A stretch of DNA of 64,000 bases from Gibbula magus (GCA_936450465.1 OW388289.1:78976593-79040592); one strand, 5' to 3'; counted from the first letter of the stretch, positions 1 through 13,229 are shown. A program made the numbers and translations. Notes: generated from the letters alone by a model not told the origin.

Positions 1-3000
1 TGTTTTGCCCAGGACAAAATAAATATCTATAAAATATCTATTTATGTCTCTAGCAATTGCTTTAGTCCCTACTTATGTTAAGTGATATGTATTGATGCTA
101 TTACATCATATTTGGCTTTGCGATATAATTATCTTTGGATATCAATTCGAGCGTTGCTTTACGCCTTATTCTTAGAACTTTTTCATCACACAAACCGGCA
201 TGGACAAAGACAGTGACATTCATCAGTTTAATTGGTGCTTTTTAATCAAAGATGACAAGTAATTTTTAATTAAACCTTACAATGTCAGATATCATGAATA
301 CAAATATAATAACTACAAATTCCTAACAGGAACAATTTATCAAGTATCAAACACATTATCAATATTAGATTCATAAGACAATAAGTATCCGATACAATAT
401 GGATGCCTACAATTTAATGATTTTGAAACATACATGGCACACAATCTGTTTGAGAGACATTCTAGAAGTTGGTGGTATGTAAAGACTTGTACATGGCTAT
501 TTGTCAATAGTCTCTCTGTAAATATCATTACCATGCTCAGAGGAAACAGTTTCTCATTATGAAAATAATTACAGATCATAAAATAATCGAGGGATCTAAT
601 ATTAACTATTTCGCTGGAGCTCATCCTTTAGGTATAACACAGGAGCCAGGTATAAGACTTATGTCAGCACATTTGCTATACGCAGCTAAAACCGATAGTT
701 TTCTGTTAATTATTAAATAAGTCTGCATTTGTATGTCGAAATGAAATTTATAAACACTTATGTTCAATAGTTTGGTTTGCTCTTACTGACTTCCCACAGG
801 TCATTATTTATTATTTATTCTTTAATATTTGAATTCGAACACTACACACATTAGTATGTATGTGTACATGTATTTTCATTAAATACTCTTGTTACTTTAA
901 TGGCACTAGGTTCTACATTTATCATGTTATACTTGTGGCAATTCATATTGCGTGCCTATACTATACTATACTAGGCATAGTTTATATGATTAACCATATT
1001 TCATTACAGAAGGAGAGGAAGGGGATTGGCCAACACACCCGATGGGTTTATATAAATGCATCTCCGAAACATGTACATCGTAAATGTATCTGATTAAGTG
1101 GAAATCGACCTGTGAGTAAAGCAATAGTAAAGTCACGTAACTTATAACTTATACAAGATAGTGGTCTCTTCTCTAAATACTGATGTTATTACAACCTGTG
1201 ATCATGATTTCTAATCTCAAACAACTGATCTCTATTCGAGATTATTCTCAAGGACGATTTATTACTTTCCTGAATTACACTACTGTTAGCATGCAAGGAA
1301 GCGCTTAACTGGACATTGTTTGAGAACTATCATTTGATTTATATGCTGGACAGAATGGCTATTATTCTCAGAGTTGATGAATCATGTTAGCTTCAGCCAG
1401 TTTGTTGATGGTCAATATGTGTTTGTTTATTGCTTGTTTAAGCGAACATTTTCTTGACCGATCTCCTTCTTTGAATTTATTCCTTTAATAACAATGTCAA
1501 TTCTCTATAAAGAACATGGGTATAAAATTCACTTGGAAAATTTGAAATCATAAGTGGTGAGTACTGTTCCATAGAATTGACTGTAAGTCAGCAAAAGGTC
1601 ATTTCGGTGTGCTACAACATTGATAAAACTTGGTTGGCATAGTGTCCCGATTCAGACCTGATAATCCCAAGATGGAAACATTGATTTTACATTAATTGTT
1701 TTTCTTACTTTACACATAAACTTATAAACAGCCAAGATCATCACTATGGGGGTAAAAAGTAATCAACAATATGAACAATATATATGCAATGACCCTTTTA
1801 TACTATGGACAGCAGTTGATTAGTGACTAGTATTATCACATGTCTGTCACAGTGGTACTCACCAGAAATGAATTATATAAGCTGTTACATGCAGAGTGGA
1901 ATAAAAGACCTCACAACCGCGAAAATATAATATATTATCATAAACTATATAAATGATCTAAAAGGCTTGTAGGTGTAAATATTGATTCACCGGCAATGCC
2001 ACTTGAAAGGAAGACAAAGACATTAATCAATCGGGGATTCTCAATATTTATGCATGCATACGACCCATGACCTTTCGAAAAGAAAACGAGGCTAAGGCCG
2101 CTTCTCATTTCCTAGTTCGCGTAATGGCTGCATATCGGCGGTACGTGCCGCTGTGTGTTTCGGTTTCTTTCGACTGGAACTGAATGAATAGGTTTGTTTC
2201 TATCAAATTCCAGCAATGCAAGATTTTGAAATAGTGTTTTGACAATAAAATACACAAAACTAAGGGTAATTAATTCATGGTTAGCGACAAGCAACGTTTG
2301 TTTGGGATAGTTTTATTCGTGGTAAATTCAAGTGTGTGTGATTTGTCATCGGCCCGTAAACGGGATGATTTGTATTAATTCTTTTTTTGGGCTAATCGAA
2401 CGTCCATTTTTCGTAATCATTAGGCAAAATATATCTCCATTAAAATGATAATAGTCCCTAAGTTCAGAATCTGTAATTATACTAGTGGTCCAATGACCGA
2501 CGGCAATAACTAAACCTCTTGAAGGTGCTGCCCCACGTCCATCCCTCAAATGAACACAATATTAATTGAAAGCAAAGTGCACCTATATTTTTACATTCTT
2601 ATCGGCCAAATGGTCAGAATATTTTCCCAAAAATAAGACATTCGAATAAATCATAAATATTCATTGAAATAAAAAAAAACTAATATAGACTATATTATTA
2701 TACAAAAAAACCAAAAAATGTTTATATAAACTATGTATAGACTATTTTCTGTCATTTCAATGCATGGCATCAGAAGAGTCTACTCAACTTACTGTATACG
2801 AATTATTTAGTATCCTATTATATATAGCTGTGATAATTGAAGAAAATCGACAGATACATCGACCTTGAACGTTTGCCTTGTGATTTAGTCATAATACTTA
2901 ATGAAATTAAGTGTTTTTTGAAAGAGCTACTGACTTGTCAATGCTGTGTGAATGGTACTTCCGGGTTTCGAAGCGGCCTTAGACTCGTTTTCGATTTCGA

Positions 3001-4002
3001 GCGCTCGGTTTCTTATGCCTCAAGACGTAATATTAAGAATCCCCTTTTAGAGAGTTTAAACAACTTTTCTGAGATGTCACCAATTATTCAGCTTACACTG
3101 TGTATGAAACTTGTTTGTCTAATTTGAAAATTTATTGAAATGAATCAGCAATATAAATAGATGTGACAATGTGACAGTGATGAGGCATTAATTGTTTTCA
3201 TATGCCACATTTACACTTTAAAACAAATATATATATCATTCTGCATGTCAATTACTCGTGTTGAAATCATTACATAATTTCTTCATCTCTAGCGAGGTAA
3301 CATTCAGTTATGGAGTTATAATTAATTTAATCTACTTGCAACGAATCAATATCAACACAATGTTTTAGCATGCATTTTCTAATACAATAATTCTAATATC
3401 TGTACAATACAAATCTGACTTGGAGTTTTGTATTTCATTATGTAATACATATAATACCAATGTCATGCCAAATGGGTTTCGTTATTTTCTACAGAAAACT
3501 TTGATCTTGCAACAGATGGTCTCAAGCTATTAAATGAAACGGTTCAACGAACACTCGATGGCAGTTTGAGGAAACAGCATCAACCATTAGGAACAAATTA
3601 AAAGGAGCAAGAACCTTCGCTTGGTACAAGTTGGTTTAATATGACTAGTGATAAGTAATGGATAACAACTGAATGCGAGGGTCTTCCCGTAGGCAAAGTC
3701 CTCTCTTTGCTAGAACGCCCGAGGATGAGGGTGTTATCTATTTTAAATACCAACCAAACAAAAACAAAAAGCTAACGTGAGTGCAGTTTTCTTTTACTGC
3801 AGGTTGTCAAAGTAAAATAAAGCGCACATAAAACATCATGGAAACAATCAACTGATCTCAGTCACCAATCATTCGTGGTCTATATAGCTAGTAGTAGAGC
3901 CTTGGGCTACTACACAAAGAGTTGCTATGAAAAGTGTGTGGATCTATTACCTTACAACGTGAGACTTAGAACTTCTTGGGTGCAAAGAATTGTATTTTGA
4001 GG
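1..4002. other. Gene-free AT-rich stretch
   Basis: I see no recognisable gene, RNA or mobile element here. The longest open frames are under 100 codons, lack family resemblance and occur at the density expected by chance in AT-rich DNA. The stretch around 2837-3127 has one somewhat longer frame of 96 codons but no motif. Small introns or exons of an unrecognised gene cannot be excluded. Confidence 0.6.
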
Positions 4003-4083
4003 GCCTTATACTGGATAATATCCCCTTGGAAGGTTATTATTCTGTTCAAGGCCCTCCCAGCGGGGTATTATCCAATATAAGGC
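4003..4083. repeat. Short inverted repeat (hairpin)
   Basis: A 23-base left arm (4003-4025, GCCTTATACTGGATAATATC...) pairs with a right arm at 4062-4083 with about two mismatches, around a loop of some 36 bases. No target duplication is obvious. It could be a remnant of a small foldback element. Confidence 0.55.
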
Positions 4084-5222
4084 ATTCTTAATAGGAATTG
4101 TAAGGCCCTAGTTCCTTTCGTAGGGAAGTTCTCCTGGAAAATCAAGTGAATCAAAGACTGTTAAATGCGCATTGAGGTATATAAATAAGTATATTATTCT
4201 AATAAAACTTTTAGAAACAACACATGGATCATCGTGAAATGTCGAAATGAGGAAATACATTTTACTTCCGTGAACAATCTAAACTCTTCTTATTCATTCA
4301 TACCTCGCAATTATTGTAAGATACTGTCAAACAATGAATCAAACTTTACTTTACTGAAAATGAACATGAATCAGGTTTGTAAAGACACTGGAATCTAAAC
4401 ATTAAAACATAATAATCATGACTGTTCTTTTACAAAAACCTAAAGGTGAGGAAATCGCAATCGCAACCAATCTATTAGAAAACCTCTTCTATTCCAATAT
4501 CTCTTGTTCAGTGTTCGCAATGTACAATGTGTTCTCCAACAACACTCACACCCACACTTTATAGAGTACAAGGAAGTATGAAATGTCGCTGTTTATTTCC
4601 ATAAACGATATTTTTCACAGAACATAGTATTGTTTTGAAAAGCATTCGGTATTAATTGCAAATAATAATAATGTTTATATTTTAATGAGACAACTTGGCA
4701 ACTTATTCCCTCTCATATAAACTAAACGCAAGTGCAAAAGAAACATCACTATACAAAATACATACAGTGTATGTGTATGCATGAAACAGAATAACATCAT
4801 CTCTTCAGAAAGCAACCTGTTTAAAATAGTATCTGATCATATTCCGAGTACCAAACGTTTTAAGAAACCGTCGTTTTTAAAATATCCGTAAGGAAATAGT
4901 CATTTTTATTTTAGATAGTCATTTTTGGATTATTTTATGACGTCCTACATTAATGACGCATCTACAAATTTAAGTGCAATAAGTTTATTTATGTCGACTG
5001 CATCTTGTATCAATAACATTTATCAATTTTTAAAATGTTTAGCTTAAATACAAAACATTATCGCAAAAAATTAGCACCCAAAGTGCATTTGAACAGACAT
5101 GAAAATAAAAGTATTATACTCTGGTGTCTTAAATTGACTGTACTCCTTTACAAAACATGTTTCTATTAAATACATGAACAATCTAAAAATGTTATACTCT
5201 TTTACAGCTTTGGGAACTTATC
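4084..5222. other. No gene seen
   Basis: AT-rich sequence without a supported feature. Confidence 0.5.
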
Positions 5223-5245
5223 ATTTGCATTTGCATTTGCATTTG
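5223..5245. repeat. (ATTTGC)n microsatellite
   Basis: Nearly four head-to-tail copies of ATTTGC. The overlap creates three exact ATTTGCAT octamers, the consensus bound by POU/Oct homeodomain factors. Nothing nearby indicates a promoter, so this is probably simple sequence. Confidence 0.8.
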
Positions 5246-5300
5246 TGAGTATACGTTCATGCATACAACCTTTGTCCTGTGTTTGTAATATCAGTGACCG

Positions 5301-5405
5301 ATAAGGGGTTGCGATAGTGCAGTGGGTAGTGCGTTGCAATAATACAAGTATCAGTGATATAAGTGAAATACTCTTGAAAGCGGCGTTAAACCCCAAATCA
5401 CATCA
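5301..5405 (+). mobile_element. SINE fragment, tRNA-derived
   Basis: The segment has a pol III A-box-like block (TAGTGCAGTGGGTAGTGC near 5314) and ends in a CTTGAAAGCGGCGTTAAACC-like tail followed by an ATCACATCACCTCA run. Tails of this kind close many molluscan SINEs, from general recollection. The B box and most of the tRNA-like head are not clear, so this is a short, decayed copy. Confidence 0.5.
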
Positions 5406-5740
5406 CCTCAGTCCGGTACCAATTACATATTGGTCCTAGTCGTCTGAAGTATCCTGAATGATTCACTTCCATTCATGAATATGTCATTCGAGTAGAACAA
5501 TTTTCAATACAGTAACGTTCTTATTTGTCTTCATATCTTCTCTAAGCAAGTGCTTACGTGCGTCCAACGACTGAACGATTTAAAACGTTAACAACGGAGG
5601 TTCACTCGTGATTGAAATTGTCTACATTGAATTTAGAATAAAGACTTAATAAACGTCGTCGTATTGATAACACAACATATATATTACATTTGTACCATTA
5701 ATTAATTTTCATCAGTTGACTAGACATGCATGTTGCTCTT

Positions 5741-6129
5741 CGTCCTCGGTTACCCATGGTTTTATATATGCTCCGTTACTCTCCACTATATCACCCATGG
5801 GAAACCTTATCAGGAGAATCTGTACTCAAATTACCCACCCTTGGCCGGCGTGAGCCAATCAAACTGCTACGCAGCTTGGACCTGCGAACCAATGACAATT
5901 CATATCACTTCGTTACAAAGCACGCGAGGTCATTTTGTTAGCCATCCGTCACCGGTCATCTCCCTTGACCATTTCCGTCTTGTCCTATTGAGCATTTTCT
6001 TTGGTTACTGACTTCGTCACGCCGGCCAAGGGCGGGTAATTTGAGTACAGATTCTCCTGATAAGCTTTCCCATGGGTGATATAGTGGAGAGTAACGGAGC
6101 ATATATAAAACCATGGGTAACCGAGGACG
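5741..6129. mobile_element. Mutator-like foldback MITE, 389 bp
   Basis: Two 113 bp arms (5741-5853 and 6017-6129) are inverted copies differing at about two positions. Both termini read CGTCCTCGGTTACCC. A perfect 9 bp direct repeat, GTTGCTCTT, flanks the element (5732-5740 and 6130-6138). Long terminal inverted repeats with a 9 bp target duplication are the signature of Mutator-like elements, although foldback elements also make 9 bp duplications. The 163 bp centre codes for nothing recognisable, so the copy is non-autonomous. The near-identical arms and exact duplication imply a young insertion. Short open frames run through both arms as mirror images and are not genes. Confidence 0.85.
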
Positions 6130-6357
6130 GTTGCTCTTTGGACGCGTGACATTTTATTTCCTCGAGTGAATGATAAATAGTCCTCGTCAGCAATCAATGT
6201 CGATTTAAAAAAAATACTATATATACAGCGACTACCATCACAAAATGGTCATTGACTGTCTCTGTCAGGAGGGGTGTTAGTTACGGCAGAGTTTTAGCTG
6301 TCAATCACATCGCTTCGCATGGAAGGTTTGCGCTGCACGTGCGTGGAAGAATCCATT

Positions 6358-7035
6358 TAAGATAAGATAAGATAAGATAATGTCTTTATTGTCCCAAGGG
6401 AAATTTGTTTTACATCATATATACAGTTCTCCAGTTTCAAACACACATCGCAAACAAAATATACATGATAATATTATTTTGCATAATAGAATTTGACTAA
6501 TTAACATGAACACATCCGAGTTAGTCACACTCACAATTCACTTCATCAAATAAAAATATGACATTATTCAATAAATAGGTCATTGTACGAACGAACACTG
6601 TTTGGTATAAAAGAGTAGCGAAACCTGTTTGTTCTCCCAGTCGGCATGCGCAGTCTGCGTCCTGAAGGTAGCCAAGAATATTCCGAAAAAAGGATATGTG
6701 ATTGGTCACTTAAAATTTTGTTTGTTTTTTTGGAAATTTGCTGCTCATAATATTCGCCGATACTTTCAATTGGAAGTCCAATAATTTTTTAAGCTGTTTT
6801 AACTATTTTTGAGAGTTTGTTTTTATTCCGAACAGACAGGTTTCCGTACCAGCTCAATAAATTAAAGGTCAAGACACTTTGGATAAACGTTCTGTAAAAT
6901 AATCTCAGTATGGTCTGATCTATTTTAAAATGTCTCAATCTCCACAAAAAATGCAAACGTTGCTGCCCTTTCTTATAAATGTTATCAGTGTTTTCATTCC
7001 AAGAAAGGATAATTTCAATTTCATGAGGGCCGTAG
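6358..7035 (-). pseudogene. LINE 3' end: reverse-transcriptase C-terminus
   Basis: Read on the minus strand, one frame runs from about 7010 to a stop at 6564-6566. It shows the conserved post-thumb region of a CR1/L2-like non-LTR retrotransposon: KKGQQRLHFLWRLRHF, then SVLTFNLLSWYGNLSVRNK, KIIGLP, LPSGRR and TNRFRYSFIPNSVRSYN. There is one in-frame TAA between VKTA and KIIG. After the stop comes a short 3' UTR, then ...TTGGGACAATAAAGACA and a tail of about four TTATC units (plus strand 6358-6380, GATAA repeats). The start of the ORF, endonuclease and catalytic palm are missing, which is the usual 5' truncation of LINE copies. The family name is inferred; I did not find target duplications. 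Confidence 0.85.
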
Positions 7036-7170
7036 CTAAGTGTACCATATCCGATGAATGAGCAACGAAATTTGCGAAATAAATAATTTTGGTGTCAATC
7101 ATTCCAATTCATACATTCAAAGTTAAAATACTATCGTAAATACTGTGATAATACTAGATTGGAACTATAT

Positions 7171-7195
7171 CTATGGATAGTCAACTTCTTTATTG
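7171..7195. repeat. Fragment of CAACTTCTTTATTG repeat family
   Basis: The segment CTATGGATAGTCAACTTCTT TATTG matches the outer part of the hairpin at 19804-19955 and the fragment at 44428-44476. It is probably one end of the same dispersed element. Confidence 0.5.
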
Positions 7196-7378
7196 CTTTG
7201 AATGCGAAATTAATGAATCATGATCCTCAGATATTCTAAAATTAGTGAACAAATGTCAAGCTTCAGATTCAACTACGTTATATTATTTGTTTGAATTTTA
7301 CCGAAGTATATTATGATAGATGGTTCAATTGGTACACACATATGGGATGACAACTGTAAGTGATAATATTTTCCGATC

Positions 7379-7443
7379 GATATATGATTAGTCCTATTTG
7401 AGGTTTAAAAGGATATATGATTAGTCCTATTTGAGGTTGAAAG
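7379..7443. repeat. Tandem duplication, 33 bp x 2
   Basis: Two head-to-tail copies beginning GATATATGATTAGTCC, period 33 (7379 and 7412), differ at one or two bases. This is probably a recent local slippage or duplication. Confidence 0.85.
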
Positions 7444-9959
7444 GTAATTTTTCTAGCTTTTCCCACAGTGACAAAAGCTCTGGCTGATTAGCCCCACTTC
7501 ACGTATTCAAAGGCCCAATTGACAGCACATCCATCTCCTGCTAATTTTCTAATATGCCTCATCAGGTACTAGGTGACGCATTGATGCATCAAAATGATGA
7601 TTAGTCCGCATAAGTCATCATCACGAAAACATGTTTGACAAATAACACCACACCATTGAATTAGTGAAATCTAAGTACAGTGTATCATGTTTTATAAATA
7701 AAGAGTGTCACTGATCTTCCTAGGTTCACATACTAATTTCACGACAGAATTGAATGCACTTTGCTGTAGAACTGATTTGATTTATATCTGTATAGACAAT
7801 TAAATGAAAATCATAAATTTGAAAACGAAAAGTACATCAGAGGTAAATGCATGGTACTACTATCAATCAAAAATAGCATTGAATTGGCTTTGAAGTATGA
7901 CAAGAATATTGTAGTAGTGACATAACTTTTATGTTACGGTGTCTGTTTTGAGAGTTACCTCCCTCAGCTTGAAGTTCAACGAAGTAACGAACTATCGTTA
8001 TATAACGACAAACCCCTCAAAGTGTTCTGACAGAGGAGATGTATTAGCTGTGTACACGCTTGAACTCATGTAAATCATTGTTTAAATGGCAGCACGACAT
8101 TACAAGTGAAACTCGAAGGTGAGCTAAGTCGGACACCTGGACAGTTTGAATGAACTTCAGTAACAGTTACCCTCGACATACATTATTTACAATGTTACAC
8201 TGGTCTTTATTTTTTTTAGCATATTCAGAAATGAGTTTGGATATGTTAAACGTATAGGCAGTGAGATGGATGTCCGTATTTTGTTCTGATATTGGAGTAG
8301 TACGTTTCCCGAGATAAGCAACAGACAGTTTGGGCATTTCGTTCTTATGGAATCCCCGAGGGCGAGCATTCCAATTATGAGCGAAAGTATTTGGGTTCTA
8401 GTATAACCAACCTTTGCCAGGTCAGCACTGTTGTAGGTGTGGTGATTATAATGTTACATATGAGGGAGTGATATATATATTGTGTTCCTAAAAGATATAA
8501 TACAAGAAAGGTCCAATCAAGGAGACATCTTTATCACTTAGTGATAGTGGATAGTAATCATAATTTCCATGAATCACTTAGGGACAGATTTTAAATAAAG
8601 GGATTGAATTACATCTCATGCGTAAAATATATAATGCATTCCATAAGTAAAAGAAGCAATTTATTCAATAGTGGCTTCGCCACAATATGTGTGTTCATCA
8701 GTATTTTCCTCTTGACGAAAATCAATCAGCTGTAAAACGTTTGATTCTTAGTCTTACTGTTTTATCTGCAATCAGAGCAACCAGAATAAGAACGGATGAG
8801 AACATGCAACATGAACTTATATAAGGAAAACGTGCGATGAATATGGCGAACGTGTATTGCGAAACGACGCCAGTGATAAATAAAGAAGTTGAACATCCAT
8901 AAATATCATTCTGTTTTATGCAATGGAGATGTATCATGCAATCAAAAGAATAAGTCTGACAGAAACGATTTTAACGAAACATCGTGAATAGTCAACATGG
9001 TGACTGCTACTTTACAAATTCAGTATTCTTTGGTTATGCAACTGTATAAGCGTATGTTGTATATTGTGAATACTTTATGCTTCCTGTTGAATCTTATCTC
9101 TGACTGCACAGAGACAGGACCGCATACCTCATTAACCGTTTCAGGTTAAACAGGTACCTCACCTGCTTTAACTCGTAAAACACCTTTCTTATCTCCTCGT
9201 AATTTGTTCTTTATTGAGCTCTATATTCTAAAATACCGTAATTTATTATACATTTACACGAAACATGGCAGTTTAAGAAAATATAGCTTCCATAATACTA
9301 GTAAATGATCTACAGTTATAAGCATATGTATGATTGTAATGTTGTCGTGGCTGGTGTGTTTGAGTATAGTAATAGAAGATGCTGGTATAGATATGGCGCA
9401 GGGAACAGAGGAAATGTTTAATGTATTTTAAACTTAGAGAGTCACATGTGCTGATTTAAGTTTTAGAAAGTTTACTTTACGTGTATATTCATACCCAATT
9501 GCCAGACATATGATTATAACTCGTTTCCTAGAAAATCTAGCAACAGCAATTTACATGGCTTGGAATACCCTGTAAGCTAATAGTGACCCAGTTACAAAAT
9601 CCAGTATTTTGTGCATCAGATCGCGCAAGAATTATAGCATGACGGACCCTACTTCCGGTTTCTCTGCAGCAAAGTTACTAGGAATCCCCAATAGGTTCAC
9701 ATTGCCCTATGACATCATTTTGTTTCCAAAAATAGACAAATGCAAAGCTCATTCAATATGGACGACTTCTAGATATCAAACGAAGTTTCCATACACACTT
9801 TGGGTTTATTTAAAATCCCAGGTACGTCAACTGCAGAAATTGCTGTGATTCTGTCCAGGGCTATTTATTTTTCCAGCTTATCTAGGTACTATCGGTATGC
9901 TAGTCAGAGTAAGAATGATTAGCTTATAGCCGACCGGTCGTGCAGAAAGTGTTGAGGAG
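7444..9959. other. No gene seen
   Basis: No supported feature. Open frames are below 85 codons and unrecognised. Some short stretches are less AT-rich (for example 9600-9850, with an 80-codon frame), but no domain or splice structure stands out. Confidence 0.5.
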
Positions 9960-10195
9960 GTCCCAGATGTATCAATGCGGTCATGTGAGAAATCGCCATG
10001 GCCGTACTGGAATCGTACAAGACTCAACTGTCGTAACATGGTCGCACGTTATTGCACAAGTAGTCGCAAATGGATTGCAGGCCAATCGCATATTGATTGC
10101 AGAAACTGTCGGGGTGGTCTCAGCAAGGTCCCAGTCACTCGCATGGACAATGGCCAAAATATGGAAATACGACCAATCATATCTGTCCTAAATCG
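9960..10195 (+). repeat. Dispersed repeat, second copy at 43985-44215 (-)
   Basis: About 200 bases match the reverse complement of 43985-44215. Shared blocks include GAATCGTACAAGACTCAACT against GAATTGTACAAAACTTGCAACT, then CTGTCGTAACATGGTCGCAC, GTCACTC(G/A)CATGG and CGACCAATCATAT. It is more GC-balanced than its surroundings. Open frames here are broken in the other copy, so coding is unlikely. It may be a SINE or MITE not recognised by me. Confidence 0.65.
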
Positions 10196-10799
10196 CATTA
10201 AATTGATCATTTTCAAAAGTGAGTACCTCTCGATGCACCCTTATAACGTCTGACATACTGTGACTCCCAACAACATTCTCAGTGGCTCTATAATTGAAGA
10301 AATAAAATATAGTATCTGACCAGCCTACATCTATTTGTGAGGCGTGAATATGTGTTGTTAATTATCTGGGATTTGTTCTTCAAAATGTAAAAAAAATTTA
10401 TACCTTGTTATAATCCCTACATTTACAACCACTGAATACTGCTAGCTATCTTAACTATGCATTTAAAAAAGGGAATCAATGTTGTCTTATTAAGATCATA
10501 GGTTGTTTCACATTTTACATGTTTCGTTGTTAACATGTTCATCATTCATGTTTGCAGAAAAGATGTGTTTTGTACTAATAGACCCGTCGCCATACATGTA
10601 TGTCACGTGCTTAATATTACCGTAATATTTAGAACCGTTATCCTTTTCAGGCAAGCTTGACAAGCTTATATACCTAATATTGCAAAGCTATACCCAAAAG
10701 TAAATTTAAAGAAATGGTTACCACTATTATTATCACTTACTAAACGATGTACATAATTGTTCTCATATATAAGAAAGACAAGCTGACCTCAGAATGTCT
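10196..10799. other. No gene seen
   Basis: AT-rich sequence with no supported feature. Confidence 0.5.
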
Positions 10800-11170
10800 A
10801 CTTACACGTATCTTTGAAAGATCTATCTAGCAAATCAATACCAGAGTCTCTGCCTCTATTGGATTTATGAGTCTGGGGATCTGGGCCAATTGGAATTATC
10901 TCTGATGTCTGCTCAGTTAGCTTCTGTCAATGGTAGGTCATTGATGAATGGCCTTTCTATTAGCTGAATCAAGTCCGGTCAGTAACATAATATAACATAT
11001 CCAGGACATCTATATTTTTCTCACATCAGATACTTTGTGATTACCTTATAAATCAACTTCTTAACACTTAACACCAATTTATTTCATGTTTAATGCTGGA
11101 TTGCTTGACAGTTGGTTCTGTGCTTGATTGCTAGGATTGTTAACTTCACAGTTTCGATGAGTATATAAAT
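10800..11170 (+). repeat. Old diverged copy of duplicon segment 27960-28330
   Basis: The sequence aligns with 27960-28330 of copy A and its partner in copy B. It includes CCAATTGGAATTATCTCTGA, TTAGCTTCTGTCAATG and, further on, TGCTTGATTGCTAGG...CTTCACAGTTT. In the best block the frame reads LGQLELSLMSAQLASVNGRS here and LGQLELYLMTAKLASVNVRS in copy A, with several silent third-base changes. A one-base shift and stops break the frame here. Identity looks near 70-75%, far older than the A/B duplication. It could be a degraded exon or part of an unrecognised mobile element. Confidence 0.6.
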
Positions 11171-11234
11171 CATGAAAATAGAGTCGTTAAAAATGCACAT
11201 AAATCAAACTAACACTATTGAAACTTTGCACATT

Positions 11235-11470
11235 GCCCCATGCATAATCCTGTCCCCTGGATAGCTTAGTTGCTTGATATCAGTGAAGTTCAGCAAGGAT
11301 GTATTCGAGTTTGACAGTCTATGTCCTATCTTATACTGAGGCGTGGGTTTGGAGACTTGTGGAGTCATTATTCAAAATGTGCCTTTGTTGGACAAGCAGT
11401 ATAAGGTATAAGTGGGTACCTGGTGAAGGAAATGTTGGACGTGGTCTTTGAGCGCTTTAATCGGTAGCTT
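11235..11470 (+). mobile_element. SINE, diverged copy
   Basis: The head GGATAGCTTAGTTGCTTGAT resembles a pol III A box, followed by ATCAGTGAAGTTCAGCAA, which is shared exactly with the SINE at 30883. The body block TACTGAGGCGTGGGTTTGGA...TCATTATTCAAAATGTGCCT parallels CACTGAGACATGAGTTGAGA...TTATTCAAAATGTACCT in that SINE. The tail is degraded. Confidence 0.6.
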
Positions 11471-11694
11471 GAGTTAGATGAGAATAGTAATGTACATGTA
11501 GACAGCGCCTTTAGGCATGTACTCCTGCTCCATGACTTGTATAATATACATGAAGGAGCTTTTAAAGCAGGCTAGGTCCTCATTCAGTAAATCTCTACTA
11601 AACTATATGAAATTGAATAACATGAATAACACAGTCTGATTAAAAATCGACTTTGTTCCGAGAAATAAACTTTGCAAAAGAAGAGAATTAGTGA

Positions 11695-12496
11695 GCACAG
11701 CTCACTCATATACCCCCGCTTTTGACATTGGTCAAAGAAGAACAGTTTCAAAATAGGAGATAGACATCAATGTTTAGCCTTCTGTATGAACAAACCACAG
11801 CAGTACTATGAAAGCAGAGTATGTGTGTTTCCATAGTAACTATGTCTTCATAGATACACTTGTAGGAGTGCGTTAGAAGTAAAAGTTGAAAAATAGACAA
11901 AATTTGCATAAATGCAAATGAGGGTATAAACATACACAAGGCAGGTGTACACATAGTGATTATATGTACCAAGATTCGAAACAATTGAGCAAATAGTGTT
12001 TGAGTTTTGAGTGGAACGAAGCGTGTGAAAGACGAAGTGGAAATACTGAGAAAATTTGCATAAATTATGAAAAAGAGGGTATTATGCATCTTACAAAGAG
12101 CAGATATACATATCATAGTGATCATATGTTTTACGTTGTAACATTTGAACAATTAGTGTCTGAGTTATGAGCAGAACAAAACATGTGAATGGCAAAGTAA
12201 ATAGGAACAGAGAAAATGTGCATAAAATATGCAAATGAGGGTATGAAACACACAAAAGGCAGATGTACACATCATGGTGATTATAGATATCAGGTTTCGA
12301 AAACTTTGAATAACTAGTGTCAGAGTTGTAAGGGGAACACAAAGTGTGAATGGCGATGTTAAAAGACGGAGAAAATTTGCATAATTTATGCAAATGAGGG
12401 TAGTATCAGAGTTATGAGCGGAACAAGAACACACCGGACGGACGGACGGACACGCTGACCGCTATATACCCCCGACTACGTCGTAGCGGGGTATAA
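11695..12496. mobile_element. Minisatellite-bearing inverted-repeat element, copy 1
   Basis: The left end GCACAGCTCACTCATATACC and the right end ...GCGGGGTATAATGATG are imperfect inverted repeats (TATACCCC/GGGGTATA). Between them lie about three and a half tandem units of roughly 155 bp, each with AAAATTTGCATAAAT...GCAAATGAGGGTAT, a GTACACATCATGGTGATTAT-like block and AGTGTCTGAGTTATGAG. A GGACGGACGGACGGACACGC run and a small hairpin (CTACGTCGTAG core) precede the right end. No coding capacity is seen. A second, shorter copy lies at 44761-45143. Confidence 0.75.
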
Positions 12497-12910
12497 TGAT
12501 GCATCTAGCGGGATACGAACAGTTCTATAGATTCCTCGCCACAAGATCTGAGAACACCCGTAAATGCGCGTTTTCAGAACCAGACAAAGCCCAGTCAAAT
12601 AGCTGGCCAATCACATCATAGTTTTTAAACGGTCGCCATTGTGAAAGTATTCGAAACAGACGAAATGATAACTGTTTAAAGTTAACTGCTCATAGCTTCT
12701 AGCTTCAAAAGCTTTGTTGGAGGTAATGTGATTGGTAAACTTAATTGCGTCAGAACAAGCAAGTTTACGGGATGTTGTCAGACTGTTTTATGAAGAAACC
12801 TCCGAACGATATGAGTTCGCATCCCGGTAAATCGATGCATTGTATTTTGAAACTTTTATTCCTCGGAAAACGGTCGATTTCAATCAGACTTATTAATATC
12901 AGCATATTTT
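12497..12910. other. No gene seen
   Basis: Nothing supported. The 90-codon frame at 12745-13017 has no recognisable motif. Confidence 0.5.
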
Positions 12911-12966
12911 ATTGGTCAGCATTATCCTTTATTTGTTATATTGGTCAACATTATCCTTTATTTGTT
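12911..12966. repeat. Tandem duplication, 29 bp x 2 (nearly)
   Basis: The block ATTGGTCAGCATTATCCTTT ATTTGTT is repeated from 12940 with one substitution (period 29). Confidence 0.85.
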
Positions 12967-13229
12967 GTTGCCATAATGCTTCCAAGTTTATTCCGACGGT
13001 TAACTAAATGTAGTTGACTAGGGATTTCGTCCAGAATTATTACCCACATGGTACTTCATAAGAAACTATTATGACACATACATGTACATTTTCATACTAA
13101 ATTATTTTATCACCTTTAAACTTGTGTTCAACATTTTGATGGTACCATTTTGATTTGTGTCCTGTAAACCAGAGATTATTGGAGCGTAAAATTAACCTTG
13201 CGTAACCGACAGTTACTTATGAACTGGTT

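Noticed and set aside
5726..6197. Overlapping frames repeating the same peptide on both strands
   Set aside because: They are the mirror-image arms of the foldback MITE.
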